A stretch of DNA of 64,000 nt from Ceratotherium simum simum (GCF_000283155.1 NW_004454178.1:28586740-28650739); one strand, 5' to 3'. Positions 43,854 through 55,015 are shown, counted from the stretch's first letter. Numbers and translations are program-made. The notes: generated by a model from the letters alone, not told the origin.

Positions 43854-44002
43854 GGGGATGCATCCATCGTACCAGTCCTCCACATCTCTGATAAACCCAC
43901 AAGGGGATGCGTCCATCATACCAGTCCTCCATATTCTCTGATAAACTCACAAGGGGATGTATCCATCGTACCAGTCCTCCACATTCTCTGATAAACTCAC
44001 AA
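43854..44002 (+). repeat. Three-copy 49/50-bp tandem repeat
   Basis: Units at 43854-43902 (49 bp), 43903-43952 (50 bp) and 43953-44002 (50 bp). Each starts GGGGATG, contains CCAGTCCTCCA, and ends CTCTGATAAAC(C/T)CACAA. Identity between units is high, so this is a recent local expansion. Confidence 0.95.
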
Positions 44003-44734
44003 GCTTTTTGGGGAAGACACTTCCCCCCAGTTATTAAAGCACCGCTCAGACAGCACTCTCCTCTGAACCCTCAAGGTTTTACATTTTTGGTTCCTTTTTG
44101 AAATAGTATTATTTTCTTATAGATTATGAAGATTTTGCTTTTAGTAAAGTAAGAATTTAGGTTTTAAATTTTAATACCAAGCCTTTAATTTATGATGCCA
44201 TTTATGAATGATCATATTCTGAACAAGTTTCGGACTATTCAATTGTTGATTGTAGAGAACAGACAAATGTTCTAGGGGAAGCAGCCTCGCTGAATAAGCT
44301 GTGATGGCCACCATTTCTCTCCTGGGAGGTGTGCTAACTCTGGGTGAAGCTGACAGTTGGGCTTGGAAGTTAGGACCACCAGAAGCACCGAGAGTTCTGT
44401 TTTCTTGAGTTCTGGGCTGGGGTGGGAGGCACATGGTTAGGATGCTGCTTAGGAGGGAGGGGGCTGACACAGAGCCACAACAAGATATGTTTTGCAGCTG
44501 GGTGAGCAGGGACACTAGGACTAAACTCAAAACCTGGGAGGAGCAGAATCGAGTCTCCCCGTCTCTCAGTGCTGACCAGGCAGAAACACACAAGACTTTC
44601 AACAACAATTCCCAGGAGCATCCTGGCCAGAGAACAGGGCTGGACGAGAGGTAACAGCCACTCATCGTATGGCTTAACCTAGGAGAGGGAGAAGATCTCC
44701 TAGGCATCATTACCTGGACCTCAGCAGTTCTGTT
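44003..44734. other. No gene recognised
   Basis: Unique-looking DNA before the L1 relic. The minus-strand frame 44171-44710 (179 codons) has no start context, domain or splice support that I can see. Confidence 0.45.
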
Positions 44735-46595
44735 ATAAACAACAATTGGAAATCTAACAGAAAACTATTGTATATGTAAAGGGACAGAAAAATGTGACAG
44801 CTAATAAGGAGGAAATCAATCAATCAAACAAACAGGCAATAGAAGCAGACCCATTGTTGATGCAGATCCTGGAGGTGGCAGACATAGACTTAAAATAACC
44901 ACGAGTAACGTGTGAAAGGAAACAGAAGAAAGGATGAACACAATGGATGAAATGGAAAATTCCAACAGAGAATTGGAATGCATTAACAAGACTCAAATGA
45001 GCAATTAAGAACTGCAGTTAGGAACTCATTTGATATTTTTGGTACATTGGCTACAGCGAAACACAGGGATGGTGAAATCAACATGAATAAGTAGGACATA
45101 TCAGAACTTCAGCATATAGAGGAAAAAAGATAGAGAAGAACAGAACAGCATATAAGAAATTTAGGAATATACTTGAAATATCAATAAAATAAGAGAGGAG
45201 AGGGAGAAATGATAATGGATGATAATGTTCCAAAACTGATGACAGACAGCAATCCACAGTTTCATAAAACACAGCTAGCTCCAAGAACAATAAAATCTAA
45301 GAAAATACACTTCAGCATATAATATTCAAACTGCTGAGAACTGAAGGCAGAGATACAATTATAAAGTAGCCAGTATAAAAAAAGCATCATTATCTTAAAA
45401 CAGCAACAATGAGACTGGGGTCTGACTGTTCAGTAGAAACTACAGAAGCTGAATGATGGTTGTACGCTTTCATGTGCTGGTGGAGAGGGGACCTGCTAAA
45501 TCAGAATTTTATACCCAATAAAAATATCCCTTAAAAATAAAAGTGAAAGAAATATGTTTCTAGACACCCATCCCCCATAAAAAAAGCTATAAAAATTCAT
45601 GATCCCAAGAAGAAACGCAGAATTGAACATAGCAAATATTTGCACACAAATTCATAATCCTCTATTCACAATAAGCATAAAATTATTGATCATTTAAAAA
45701 TGAAAATGAAATACTTCACAATAACAGCACAAAGGGTAAATGGAATTAGATTTTGTTAAGGTTTTGCATTACTGAGGAAGTAGTAAAGTACTGACTTAGT
45801 AAGTCAAGGATGCATATTCAAATCTCCATGGCAACCATTAAAAATACAAGAATTTGCACTGAAACTCTAATGAAGGGGAGAAAAATGGAGTAATAAATAC
45901 TGTTAATCCAGATTGCTGGAAAGGATTAAGAAGAAAAGACAAACACTGAAGGTGGGAAAGAAGGGGAGGAATAGCAGGCCCAGGCGTACGCACAACCATG
46001 TCAGTAACTACACTGCAGGAAATGTAAATAACCAAACTCTGATGAGTACAAAGATTCCCAGACTGGATAAAAATAGAGAACTCAAAATACATCATTTCCC
46101 AAAGCTACACTTGAACTGTGACGGCACAGATAAGCTGAAAGTACAAGAACTGAAAGAAAGATGAAGCCGCCACGTTAATATTAGGAAAAAGAGACTTCAG
46201 GGCAAAGTGTTACTAGAGAACAAGAGGCCTATTCCACAATGATGGGGTCAATTCCACAGGACACAAAAGTGTTCTAAAGTTTAGGCACCCAATGACATGG
46301 CTACAAAATTAAGCAAACATTGATAGAATAAAAAGAAGAAAAAAAATCTATGATTAAAATTAGAAGATTTTGACACACTTTTCTCAGTAACAGAGAAAAC
46401 AAACACAATATCAGCAGGGATAGCTAAGATATGAACAAAACAGTCACCTCGACAGAGTGGAGACACACAGAACACAACTGACCAACAAATGAAGAACACA
46501 CATCCTTTGAAACATGTAACATTTACCAAAATGTGCTGGACCATAAATCAAGTTTCAAAACTTGCAAATGATTGAAATCGTACAAAGTGTATTTT
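44735..46595 (+). repeat. L1M-type LINE relic (ORF1 into ORF2 endonuclease region)
   Basis: Same L1 region as at 24.9 kb. ORF1-like words: ATGATAATGTTCCAAAACTG, ATATTCAAACTGCTGAGAAC, CAGAATTTTATACCCAATAA. ORF2-start words: CCAAACTCTGATGAGTACAA, TTAATATTAGGAAAAAGAGA, GATGGGGTCAATTCCACAGG, GGACCATAAATCAAGTTTCA. It stops near 46595 without reaching reverse transcriptase. Many stops, no intact frame. Confidence 0.82.
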
Positions 46596-48089
46596 CCAGA
46601 GGGGACAAGGAATGGTATCTAGATATCTACCTGGTATCAGACGAGAACTGAGTGTGATCCTCAGAAGTCCCGTGAGCCAGGAGGGCACGAGTCAAAGCTT
46701 TCAAGGCGTGGGGGCCGGGTGGGAGGGGGACCAGCTCAGCTTCTTTCCCAGAGATATCAGGGGTGAGATAATATGAAAATAGACTCAGATAATAGAAACT
46801 GTACAGCATGAATCATGTGAAAGCAATTAAGGCTTCTTTGTCTGGAGTGGAGCAGAGTAAAAACTCACTAGTACTGTTTTCTGTGCAAGAACAAGAGAAC
46901 AAGTGTACATGAATTCAAGAGGAGGCATTAATTAAAAACAAACACTGCAATTTTATCTGCGATTATTTCTTTGTGTTTGTTAGAGGTGCCCCTTTGTAAG
47001 AATTTCTATGTTCTATGAAACTTCTCTGACCCTTTATTTGAGCAGAAATCAATGTGTTGAAGAACAGCAGTGCACAGCCTTGGGGAAACTTACAAAATCA
47101 CAAGAATTAGAGGACAAACCCTCCTGCACGTTTTTCTACCCCTGGTTGGCAGTGACCAATACCTGCTCTGGTCTGTGCTCTTTTAGAATGTGCCAATGGT
47201 GACGTTCCTGTCACCTCCATGGAGAAACTCAGTCTTGATAACCATCTTCCACTTCTCCTGTTTTAATTGCACCATGACACTCATTTGTAGCAGATCTTAC
47301 TGCACATCATCTCTCACATCATTATTTTTCCTTCTGATCTTGATGCTCCACACTTGTCCTTCCATGTCTCAACTGCTGACAGTCAGCTAACAAGATGAAA
47401 GGTAGGCAATCATCTCAATCTTCATTAATCTGCCATTAAATGGGCCTGAACCTTCCAATTTTCTTCTTCTTGGGTCACTTTGACCCAAACAAAACCGGGT
47501 GCAGCCTCAGCCAAGGACGGGGTCTCCCTTTAGGCATCGGGATGGGGCCCCCACATTCAGAGGGCTTCTGCTTGGGGGCAGGCCTCCTTAGGAGACCTCA
47601 TCAACTGTTTCACTGGAGCCCGAGGCCTCAGAGACCACAGGAGCTGCGTTTTTGGCCACGCTGCTGTGTCTCATGTGCTTCACTTCTCATTGACTTGCCT
47701 GCAAATCTTTGAGTTAAATTAAACCAGGTTAGAGTCAGAATGTAGAAGGGGGTTTTGAGATCTTCGGGCGCTGCTTGGTGCTCAGCGCTGAGAAGGCAGA
47801 CCCGTTCTGATCCAGGGATGGGCCTCAGGCGTCATCCGCGTCGGCACAGCTCTAGCAGCCTGCAGAGAACAGCACGGCAGCGCTCAGAGTTATTGACTGA
47901 GGGGAGATGAGTGCAGTCAGTGAAGTTAGAACTTGGAAGGAGAACTTTAAACCAATGACATGTAGACGTGGAATTACTCTTCTTCTCATTGGAAGTTGAA
48001 CAAAGTAACAAAACTAAGCATTAGAGAACTTTGAACAAGATGGGCCTGTGACTGTTATGATACCACCTCGTGCCACTGCGGTTAGCCAT
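46596..48089. other. No gene recognised
   Basis: Mixed DNA. 47460-47700 and 47760-47890 are GC-richer, the latter with several CpGs. No repeat or exon is convincing. Confidence 0.45.
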
Positions 48090-48640
48090 GTGCAAATACC
48101 CGTCTTCGTGCTATTCTGCTTTTTGCTCTCAACATAATAGCAGAAATAATTTCCGTGTTTCTATAGACAGGTGTAAAATTGTTTTAACAACTAGCTACTA
48201 TTTCATTGAGCTGTTGAACCACTACTTACTATAGATCAGGGGTCAGCAAACCACAGCTTGTGGGCCGCGTCACCACCTGTCTTTGTAAATAAAGTTTTAT
48301 TGGTGCACAGTCACACCGTTTGTTTACAGAGTGTCTGTGACGGATTCTCTAAGATGAAGGCAAAGTTGAATGGTTGAAACAGAGACCGTATGGTTCACAA
48401 AGCCTAAAATATTTACAGAAAAATGCTGGCCGGTGTTCTGGACCCTTACATTCTTCAGGATACATTTCTAGAAGTGGAATTACTGCACAAAATCTTCAAA
48501 CAGGTTGGTAACATACACATTGATTTTCAAAAATATTGTTAAAATTTAAAATGCCACAGCAGCATTCCAACTTCATTATATTGAGTTTTTGGTGTATGTA
48601 TGTGCTAATTTTGTGGGTCAAGGGTCCATCTACACAGTAA
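48090..48640 (-). repeat. L1M-type LINE 3' region, reverse orientation, split by a hAT element
   Basis: Left part: TTGAGCTGTTGAACCACTAC. Right part: GATACATTTCTAGAAGTGGA, ATTACTGCACAAAATCTTCA and CCACAGCAGCATTCCAACTT. These resemble the antisense of an old L1 3' region. The hAT relic at 48238-48432 separates the two parts. Confidence 0.6.
48238..48432. mobile_element. Non-autonomous hAT (Charlie-like) relic
   Basis: CAGGGGTCAGCAAACCACAG start, TTTGTAAATAAAGTTTTATT, CAGAGACCGTATGGTTCACA, AGCCTAAAATATTTACAGAA and a degraded end. Same family as 13128-13347 and better preserved at its first end. Confidence 0.85.
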
Positions 48641-48848
48641 GGGCAAGCTTCTTTCACTTTCTTGTTTCCTATTTATATCTACTTTTGGCTAATTGTTCAT
48701 ATCTTGCTCCTCAATATTTATAACTTTGAGGAGTTCTCTATGCAATGTAAGGTGGGTTCCCACCCATCCCCATTTATTTTTTGGGTTGCATTTGAACTGT
48801 GTTTGAACCTGGAGGAAGGGCGTCCCACGCAGGAGAACCCCAAGAACA

Positions 48849-49027
48849 AAACCCCTGGGTGTGTGCCTGCCCCAAATGGCCCTGGGCAGGGCGTCTTTGA
48901 GGGGGACTTGTTGGTGGCCCCTGGATGCAGGCCCTTACTCTGACTGTAACAAGAGGCCATGGGCGGCTCAGTGGAACTCCTGTCTGTACCTTGCCTTTTA
49001 TTTCTCAACTAGCAGCTTGTTTTTCAG
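48849..49027 (+). repeat. Inverted-repeat arm A (unknown family)
   Basis: About 179 bp that reappears in inverted orientation at 49730-49910. Shared blocks include AACCCCTGGGTGTGTGCCTG, TTTGAGGGGGACTTG, CCCTTACTCTGACTGTAACA, GGCGGCTCAGTGGAACTCCT and CTCAACTAGCAGCTTG followed by TTTTTCAG. By hand alignment there are roughly 13 substitutions plus a 1-base and a 3-base gap (about 92% identity). I do not recognise the family. Similarity begins at AAACCCC and stops at TTTTTCAG. Confidence 0.92.
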
Positions 49028-49729
49028 TCACCACTGTAGGCGAACAACCTGAAGCCTTTCTTCTCTTATATTTCAAAGAAGATTTTGGGTTAGGAAGTAA
49101 CAAAAACGAAAAGGCCTTAAAAGTGGCAAAATGAATAAAATCCAAACGTGTTTATTAGTGGAGCTGCCTCGTACGCTGTGCTCAACAGAGGGAGAGTCTT
49201 CTGTCAGATTCTTTCCATGCCACCGAGAGCAGGTGCTACGTTAGTTTTGTTTTGAATTTAATCGTATTTCTTCAATTTAAAAGATAAGCTATAACTGGTT
49301 AAAATGTGTTTTCAAAACAAATGGGGATCCATGAGGACACATTTTACATGAAGATAAGTGTGTGTGTGTTTGGATGTCAACTGGCAGCAGTGACGCTATG
49401 CCCACGAAATGTCTGCATGATTCCTACTAGTGGAATGGTTTTCATCCTTACCATGGGCAGCAGAGAAGGATCCATGGAAAAGTTAGTGTCAGGGTGTTTT
49501 AGCATCTTTGGAGCATACATCAAATCTGTGAGCATCCTTCCCCCTCGATCTTTCTCCCCGACCAGGGCTCCTGGTGCAGACCTGGGTTCCCTGCTCACCG
49601 GGCAGGTGCTGCGTGAGCTCAGCCAGCCCAGAGGGGTCATTTCACTGCCCTTTGCTTCCTGGACTTTGACTCCTTAGACGGCAGTGAGTCAAGCGTGTTA
49701 GGTGCCTGGTTGGGAGGTTTGGTGTAGGC
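49028..49729. other. Spacer between inverted-repeat arms; no gene recognised
   Basis: About 700 bp, AT-rich on the left and mixed on the right. A 123-codon plus-strand frame (49306-49677) overlaps an 87-codon minus-strand frame and has no recognised feature. Confidence 0.5.
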
Positions 49730-49910
49730 CTGAAAAACAAGCTGCTAGTTGAGAAATAAAATGTAAGGTACAGAAAGGAGTTCCACTGAGCCGCCCGTGG
49801 CCTCCTGTTACAGTCAGAGTAAGGGCCCGCATCCTCCAGGGGCCACCACCAAGTCCCCCTCAAAGGCGTCCTGCCTGGGCCACTCGGGGCAGGCACACAC
49901 CCAGGGGTTT
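49730..49910 (-). repeat. Inverted-repeat arm B (unknown family)
   Basis: Reverse-complement partner of 48849-49027. Compared with arm A it carries a 3-base insertion (GAG in CCTGGAGGATGC) and lacks one G, so any reading frame is not kept between the arms, which argues against a coding origin under selection. On its own strand it ends with a pyrimidine-rich TTTTTCAG that resembles a splice acceptor. Confidence 0.92.
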
Positions 49911-49960
49911 AGAAATAGAATGTTCTCCAACATTCTATAACAGGAGAAGAAAAATATATT

Positions 49961-50340
49961 AATAAGAGCCGTGCGTGATGGCCGGAGCTGAGGTGGGCAG
50001 GCACTCCGGCCTGCGGGGACGCAGGGCGAGCCTCGCCCTCTCCCCACGACAACGGCGGTTACAAAATTCTCTCGCACGGAGAAATTCAACATCTGCTGTG
50101 CATAATCTCTACCCTAAAACTCTGCTGTAACACAGGCTGTTCCTGGGGGTCTGGGCGATAACTGAAGGCGATGGATCTACGATGAGAGATCAGTACAGCG
50201 ATCGGCCAGCGGAGGCCACGGAGGAACACGGTGCTCAAGAGCGGCTCTCCCGGCGCGCTGGGCCTGCTGGTGCCTGACGGAGCGCCAGAGAAGCTCTCCT
50301 CTTGTAAAACCCTAACCGGTCCCTGAAGGCGGCTTTCTGG
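49961..50340. promoter_or_regulatory. Small CpG-rich islet, candidate regulatory patch
   Basis: I count 29 CpG dinucleotides in 380 bp at moderate GC content, close to the number expected without depletion, whereas most of the window is strongly CpG-poor. A TATA-like AAAATATATTAATAAG lies just before it (49951-49966). No known first exon follows. A minus-strand 102-codon frame (50086-50394) starts with a hydrophobic stretch but has no other support. It could instead be a young unrecognised transposon. Confidence 0.4.
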
Positions 50341-50680
50341 AGGGGATTTTCCGTTTTCAGCTTGCAAAGCACTCAGGAGAAAAACAAAGAACAAAACACA
50401 AATAGATCTGTAACCCTCCTCAGGAGGTTACCATAAATTTGGGATGGTGCCGGTGAGCACAATGTAAAGCAGCATCTTATGATGGCGCGTGGATGGATGG
50501 GAGTGGGCAGAACATATGGGGTGTGGTGTGTTATTTTCCCTTATTGCTGTGGGGGCCGTGCTGTGTGGCTCAGTGGAGGTGGGGCACTTTGTGAGTACTG
50601 TGGTGTGCACTGGTGTCTCTAGCCAACTGGTCACCCTCGGGCCTGCCCAAGGTCACCCCCAGAGGCTCCTGCAGGCTGTC
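50341..50680. other. No gene recognised
   Basis: Unique-looking DNA between the CpG islet and the next LTR. Confidence 0.5.
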
Positions 50681-51132
50681 TGGGCTGAATCCCCCCTGTC
50701 ACCCTCCAAATTCATGTTAAAGTCCTAAACCCCAGAATGTGACCTTATTTGGAGATAGGGTCTTCAAAAAGGTAATTAAGTTATAATGAGGTCATTAGGG
50801 TGGGCCCTAACCTAACATGACTGGTGTCCTTATAAAAATGGGATATTTGACACAGAGATGCCCATGGGGAGGAGGCCATGTGAAGATGCAGGCAGAGATC
50901 AGAGAGCGAGTGATGCTTCTACAAGCCCAGGATCTCCGAAGATCGCCAGCAATGACCAGAAGCTGGAGAGAGGCCTGGAACAGATTCTCCCTTACAGCCT
51001 CAGAAGGAACGGACCTGCCGACACCTTGATCTCAGGCTTCCAGCCTCTTTATTGTCTCTCGTGAGAGAATAAATGTCTGCTGTAAGCCCGGTCTGTGGGG
51101 CTTTGTTACAGCAGCCTGAGCTGACTAAGACA
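50681..51132 (+). repeat. MaLR-type LTR (MLT1-like)
   Basis: TGGGCTGAATCCCCCCTGTC to GAGCTGACTAAGACA. Landmarks: CCAAATTCATGTTAAAGTCC, AATGTGACCTTATTTGGAGA, ATGAGGTCATTAGGGTGGGC, CTGGTGTCCTTATAAAAATG, GACACCTTGATCTCAGGCTT, AGAGAATAAATGTCTGCTGT (poly-A signal). About 450 bp, complete solitary LTR of an ancient retrovirus-like family. Confidence 0.9.
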
Positions 51133-51209
51133 CCACCTTTCCTCCGACAGCCCTCAGAGCTCCTGTCACCCACAGCATCCCTCAGGGACTCTGCCCTGGA
51201 TGTTAAGAT

Positions 51210-51368
51210 GCAGTCCCATGACTACTGGGCTGACTCTTCCCCCTACGAGGGCAGAATCCTCTGTTTTGCTCATTGCTGCAGCCCGAGCCCACCACCCTTC
51301 CTGGCCCATCGTCTGTGCTCCAACGAGCTGTGCTGAATAGATGACTGAATCAGTGAATGAATGAATGG
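51210..51368 (+). repeat. L2-type LINE 3' end
   Basis: CCCTACGAGGGCAGAATCCT, GTTTTGCTCATTGCTGCAGC, then TGAATAGATGACTGAATCAG and a (GAAT)n tail at 51353-51366 match the sense 3' end of L2, which terminates in short tandem repeats. Confidence 0.65.
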
Positions 51369-53710
51369 GCACCCAACATAAGGGCAACAGGGGATGGTGG
51401 TTAGGAAACCAACCTGTCTGGGCCCTGATCATGCTCCTTGCCTCAGCAGTGCCATTGCTTCTAGGGCCCTTCAGTGGACAGCTGGGAATTCCGCGTGTGC
51501 ATACACACGTGCAAATTCCATGTGCGTGTGGAGTTACACGTATTCACAGGCGCCCTCCACCTCCTCCTTCTCTTCCTGTTTCCTGGTGGCATCCCTTCGT
51601 TGCTGCTGGAGCTGGTATCACCCCCACACTCCACCTGTGACCCTCCTCTGTTCCTGTCTGGGGTCGTGGGCTCCACTCGGCCTCTCTGGAGGGGACATAT
51701 CTCGTCCTGCAAGTCCCTGTGGCCAGCCGTGACGGCCTCCCCGCCTTCCTGTGCAGTTAGAACTGGCCCTGATGCCTGAACCACAGCTCATTTTTCTTTC
51801 TTTCCTTGGCTCACTCTCTTTCCTCAGTTTCCTGAAATGCTTCTCCACTGGCGCCTCGTCTCTCTTGCTGACCACAAGTGTGGTGCTAACTTGTGGTGAC
51901 TTCTCCGTTTCGCCTGGACGCCCAGAAGACATTTTAATTCATCCATAATGGCTACTAGGTCAGTCCTGGGGTCAGCCGTCTGGACCGATTTCCCCAGGCA
52001 CTTTTGGTGTGTGGATCCAGCTTTTCCTTCATTTCCAGAGGGTTTCTTGACCACAGTTTGAATGTCAGCTCCACTCCCTCGTTATGTGTCCCCTCCCTGC
52101 GTGCCCTCACCCAGGGATTGCGACCCTCCTCCCCTTTGTGTCCGTCAGTCTCCACCTGCTGCCTCCCGCTCCTCCTTTATTTGGCGTCCATCTTCTGGAT
52201 GTTTTTAGCTTTTTCTGAAACCCTTTAGTAACTTTTTAGTTGAATCTACTGTCCTTTCTTGTCACTTTAGATTTATTTCTAAGATGATTTTTTTTTTCTG
52301 CAATTCTTCTCAGAGTTTGGTCAACTCTAGTTCCACGTATTCTTGCCTCTTTTGTTCTCTTCTATTCTTTGCTTTTGAGTTTCTGAGTTGAGATTTGTTT
52401 CACAAAACTGCACGTCATTGTTTGAGGGCATTTCATGCAGGCGGCGTTTGGAGCCACGTTTCCTGCGCCCAGGGCTGTTTACATCTGCTGGGTGATTTGG
52501 ATTATCATTTTCCGTTTTCTCTATACAGACTCATCCACTGCTTTCCTTTCACTTTTAATTTTTTTCCTGGAACAATGGTAACCATTCTATTCAGACCTGA
52601 GAGAGCATTGGCAGGCTGCGGAGGATTCTTAATTCTAAAGCCTTCTTTTCCTCACGTGCTTTCTTTTTTGTTTTTGTTTTGCTTGAGGAGGGACTGGCTT
52701 GTGTTCTGATTCTGTCCGTCTTGCTTGGTTCTGTTGGGCCCGCATCTCCTCTCCTGCATCCTTCGTCGCCCTCACCGCCGAGCCTCCAAGGGCAACCTCC
52801 TCTGAGCTGGCGCCTCCACACACACGGCTCCTCCTGCATCTTCAGGTTCCTCTACTGTCATCTGTACTTCCCAGTTCCACTTCCCAATGTTACTGAACTA
52901 TCCACTTCCTTTGAAATGTGTTCATTCTCTGTAGATGCCAACTCTGGGCCTCCCAGCCTCACCACCTGAGGGAAGCTCAGGCGGGACTTAGGGGCTGCCC
53001 CTGCATCTGGTTTTGACTGGAGTCACACACTTTGTTGTCTTTAAAGAAACGTTAATTTCTGTCAGTGGCTTTTATTGACTTTCCCTTGTTTTTGCATCTG
53101 TGCATCAAAACTGGTTCTGGCTGTCGGATGAGCTCACTACCCACCCCTGGTCATTGGTGTTGGTGTGCGTTGGCTTGGGGATCTCTGCCCATAATGGAGG
53201 ATGTGACCTCTGGACATATTGGATAGAAATTCCGGATGGGGAAAAATGGGGGTGTACTCCAGAACCTGCTCCCTTTAACAACGGGAACCTCCAGAACTCG
53301 ACAACCTGTTCATGAGCATAAGAGCATCTAACCTGGAGAGTTGAATAAACCACGTGGAAAGGTCCTTTTTTCTGTCTGCAACAGGCACTCAGAACAGCAG
53401 CATTTAGGTCTCAACTGGAACTTGGTGATCCTCCACTGTAACCCCTTCCTTTTTTGGTCACGGTGCAGGGGCATCAAAAGGTTGTGCTTGACCTGAGGAC
53501 ACAGGGTGGTGTCACCACTGCCCAAGGCTGGAACTTTGCCTCCTGTCCCCATTACAGCTCATTGCACAATTCGGGGTGTCAACCTAAGCCCCCAGGGACC
53601 TGGCAAGGGTAGCAGGGTCCCCCCTTCACTCCAGCCAGACTGAATATTGTCTGATCTATACAAGTCCACTTACGGTCGCACTTGATGAAACGGTTTGCTC
53701 CTAAAAAAGT
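51369..53710. other. No gene recognised; pyrimidine-rich
   Basis: 51370-51780 is GC-moderate with overlapping open frames on both strands. 51780-53100 is T- and CT-rich on the plus strand and could be an unrecognised antisense LINE relic. 53100-53700 is average. No coding exon is supported. Confidence 0.45.
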
Positions 53711-53711
53711 T

Positions 53712-53806
53712 ACACCTCCTTCTTAGGTATACACTTCTTACTTAGGTATACATCTCCTTCTTAGGTATACACCTCCTTCTTAGGTATACGCCTCCTTCTT
53801 AGGTAT
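53712..53806 (+). repeat. Five-copy 19-bp tandem repeat
   Basis: Exact 19-bp period, unit ACACCTCCTTCTTAGGTAT: 53712-53730, 53731-53749, 53750-53768, 53769-53787, 53788-53806. The second unit is the most diverged (ACACTTCTTACTTAGGTAT). Confidence 0.97.
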
Positions 53807-54946
53807 ACACCGCTTTGCAATTGAAACAAATCACAATTATTAGTTCATCTCATATAGAAAAGTGCACATCTCATACCTGATTAGGGGACCCTACTGAAGA
53901 GATTTTAGACCCTTCCATGTGTGAACTCCAAACACAATTCCAATTTCAGTGCCACGTTTAGTATGAGCAGTAAAATTTTGATTACAATAGTTTTTTTCCC
54001 CCATTATGAAATCTGGTGCTTTAGAGAGACAAAATCATGCTAATCGGGCACTGCTGAGTGGAGAATCGTTTTTCAGCAAGGTCGATTCTCAGGCACAAAG
54101 CCCATTTCTCACTGGGTTTGAGTGGAGCTGTTTCATCTTCTCAACCAGAAACGTATTCCAGTGCTGTTCATGGACTTGGAAACCCGGCTTCCATTTTGCA
54201 TTGTACTGGTCCCCGTGTGCTGAGGCCCTGTGGTGCCATTCAAGGAAGGGCTGTGGCCGGGGGACTGTGGTGAGCGTGCAGCCTCAGCGACAGCTCCTGC
54301 AGGACCCCCCTCTTGGGAAGTTGCCCAGTCCTGGGACGCACTGTCCAGTGAGAGTGGGGGATACGCCTGGCCACTGTGGCTCCTGGCCCGGCACACTCCA
54401 ATGGACACTGCTTGCTCCAATGCTCCCAGTCAGGTTGGCTGAGGGCTGGGGGCCTGCACCCCAGGCCCGGTGCTTCCCTGGCTCTGTCTGGCCCCTCCAC
54501 AGGTGTGTGTGCCTGAGATCACGCTGCACCTGCAGCTCCATCGAAGCCTCTGCTCCCAGGTGGCAGCACTTCTGGACAAGGGAACCCCTGAGCACACCTG
54601 GGTGCACGTCCACCAGGGACCAAATACAAGTCAGCCACCATCAGTCATGTTACCGCTCCGTTTCATCACTCCTTTGGTTTCCTTTGGAAGAGTTCCTCCA
54701 GGGGACCTGTTTCCTCACCCCTCCACACACACACCTTTAGAACCTGCAAACAGGTGAATTTTCTCTGTTCCTTCTGATTTTCTTGCTTCCCAGCTATACA
54801 GAGGGGGTTTGCATCTTATCTGGCAATGTCCACTTGAAATATGTGTTTGACCTTCAATGACCTTCAAAAGATGACAGGCATGCAAATGGGGAAAACATTT
54901 AGCCATGAAAACAAAGAGAGAAAGGAAAATGGAGATTTAGGAAAAT
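53807..54946. other. No gene established; longest Ns-free open frame
   Basis: A 244-codon frame (54006-54740, +) is open, but overlapping minus-strand frames of 86-109 codons cover the same GC-rich stretch and the translation lacks any recognisable domain, transmembrane pattern or repeat. A weak exon candidate (54503-54559) lies inside, in a different frame. Confidence 0.4.
54503..54559 (+). other. Weak candidate 57-bp exon
   Basis: Preceded by TCTGGCCCCTCCACAG (acceptor ending 54502) and followed by CTCCCAG|GTGGCA (a weak donor). Its length is a multiple of three, and it reads VCVPEITLHLQLHRSLCSQ in the frame beginning at its first base. No partner exons were identified, so chance is likely. 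Confidence 0.15.
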
Positions 54947-55015
54947 TATCTATTTATCATCTATTATCTACCTACCTACCTATCATCTATCCCTCTATCT
55001 ATCTATCTATCTACC
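54947..55015 (+). repeat. (TATC)n / (CTAC)n microsatellite
   Basis: ATCTATTTATC, then CTACCTACCTACC and CTATCTATCTATCTATC in succession: a degenerate tetranucleotide repeat. Confidence 0.92.

Noticed and set aside
48662..50092. Conserved peptide shared by the inverted-repeat arms (translations with FEGDL.VAPG)
   Set aside because: Indels of 1 and 3 bases between the arms shift or alter frames, so the similarity is at DNA level and does not indicate a selected protein.
53712..53806. CRISPR-like regular repeats
   Set aside because: There are no spacers. The 19-bp units are directly adjacent, and the host is a mammal.
54006..54740. 244-codon open frame, the longest without Ns
   Set aside because: Opposite-strand frames of about 100 codons overlap it, the translation shows no domain or family resemblance, and the GC-rich composition alone lengthens frames.
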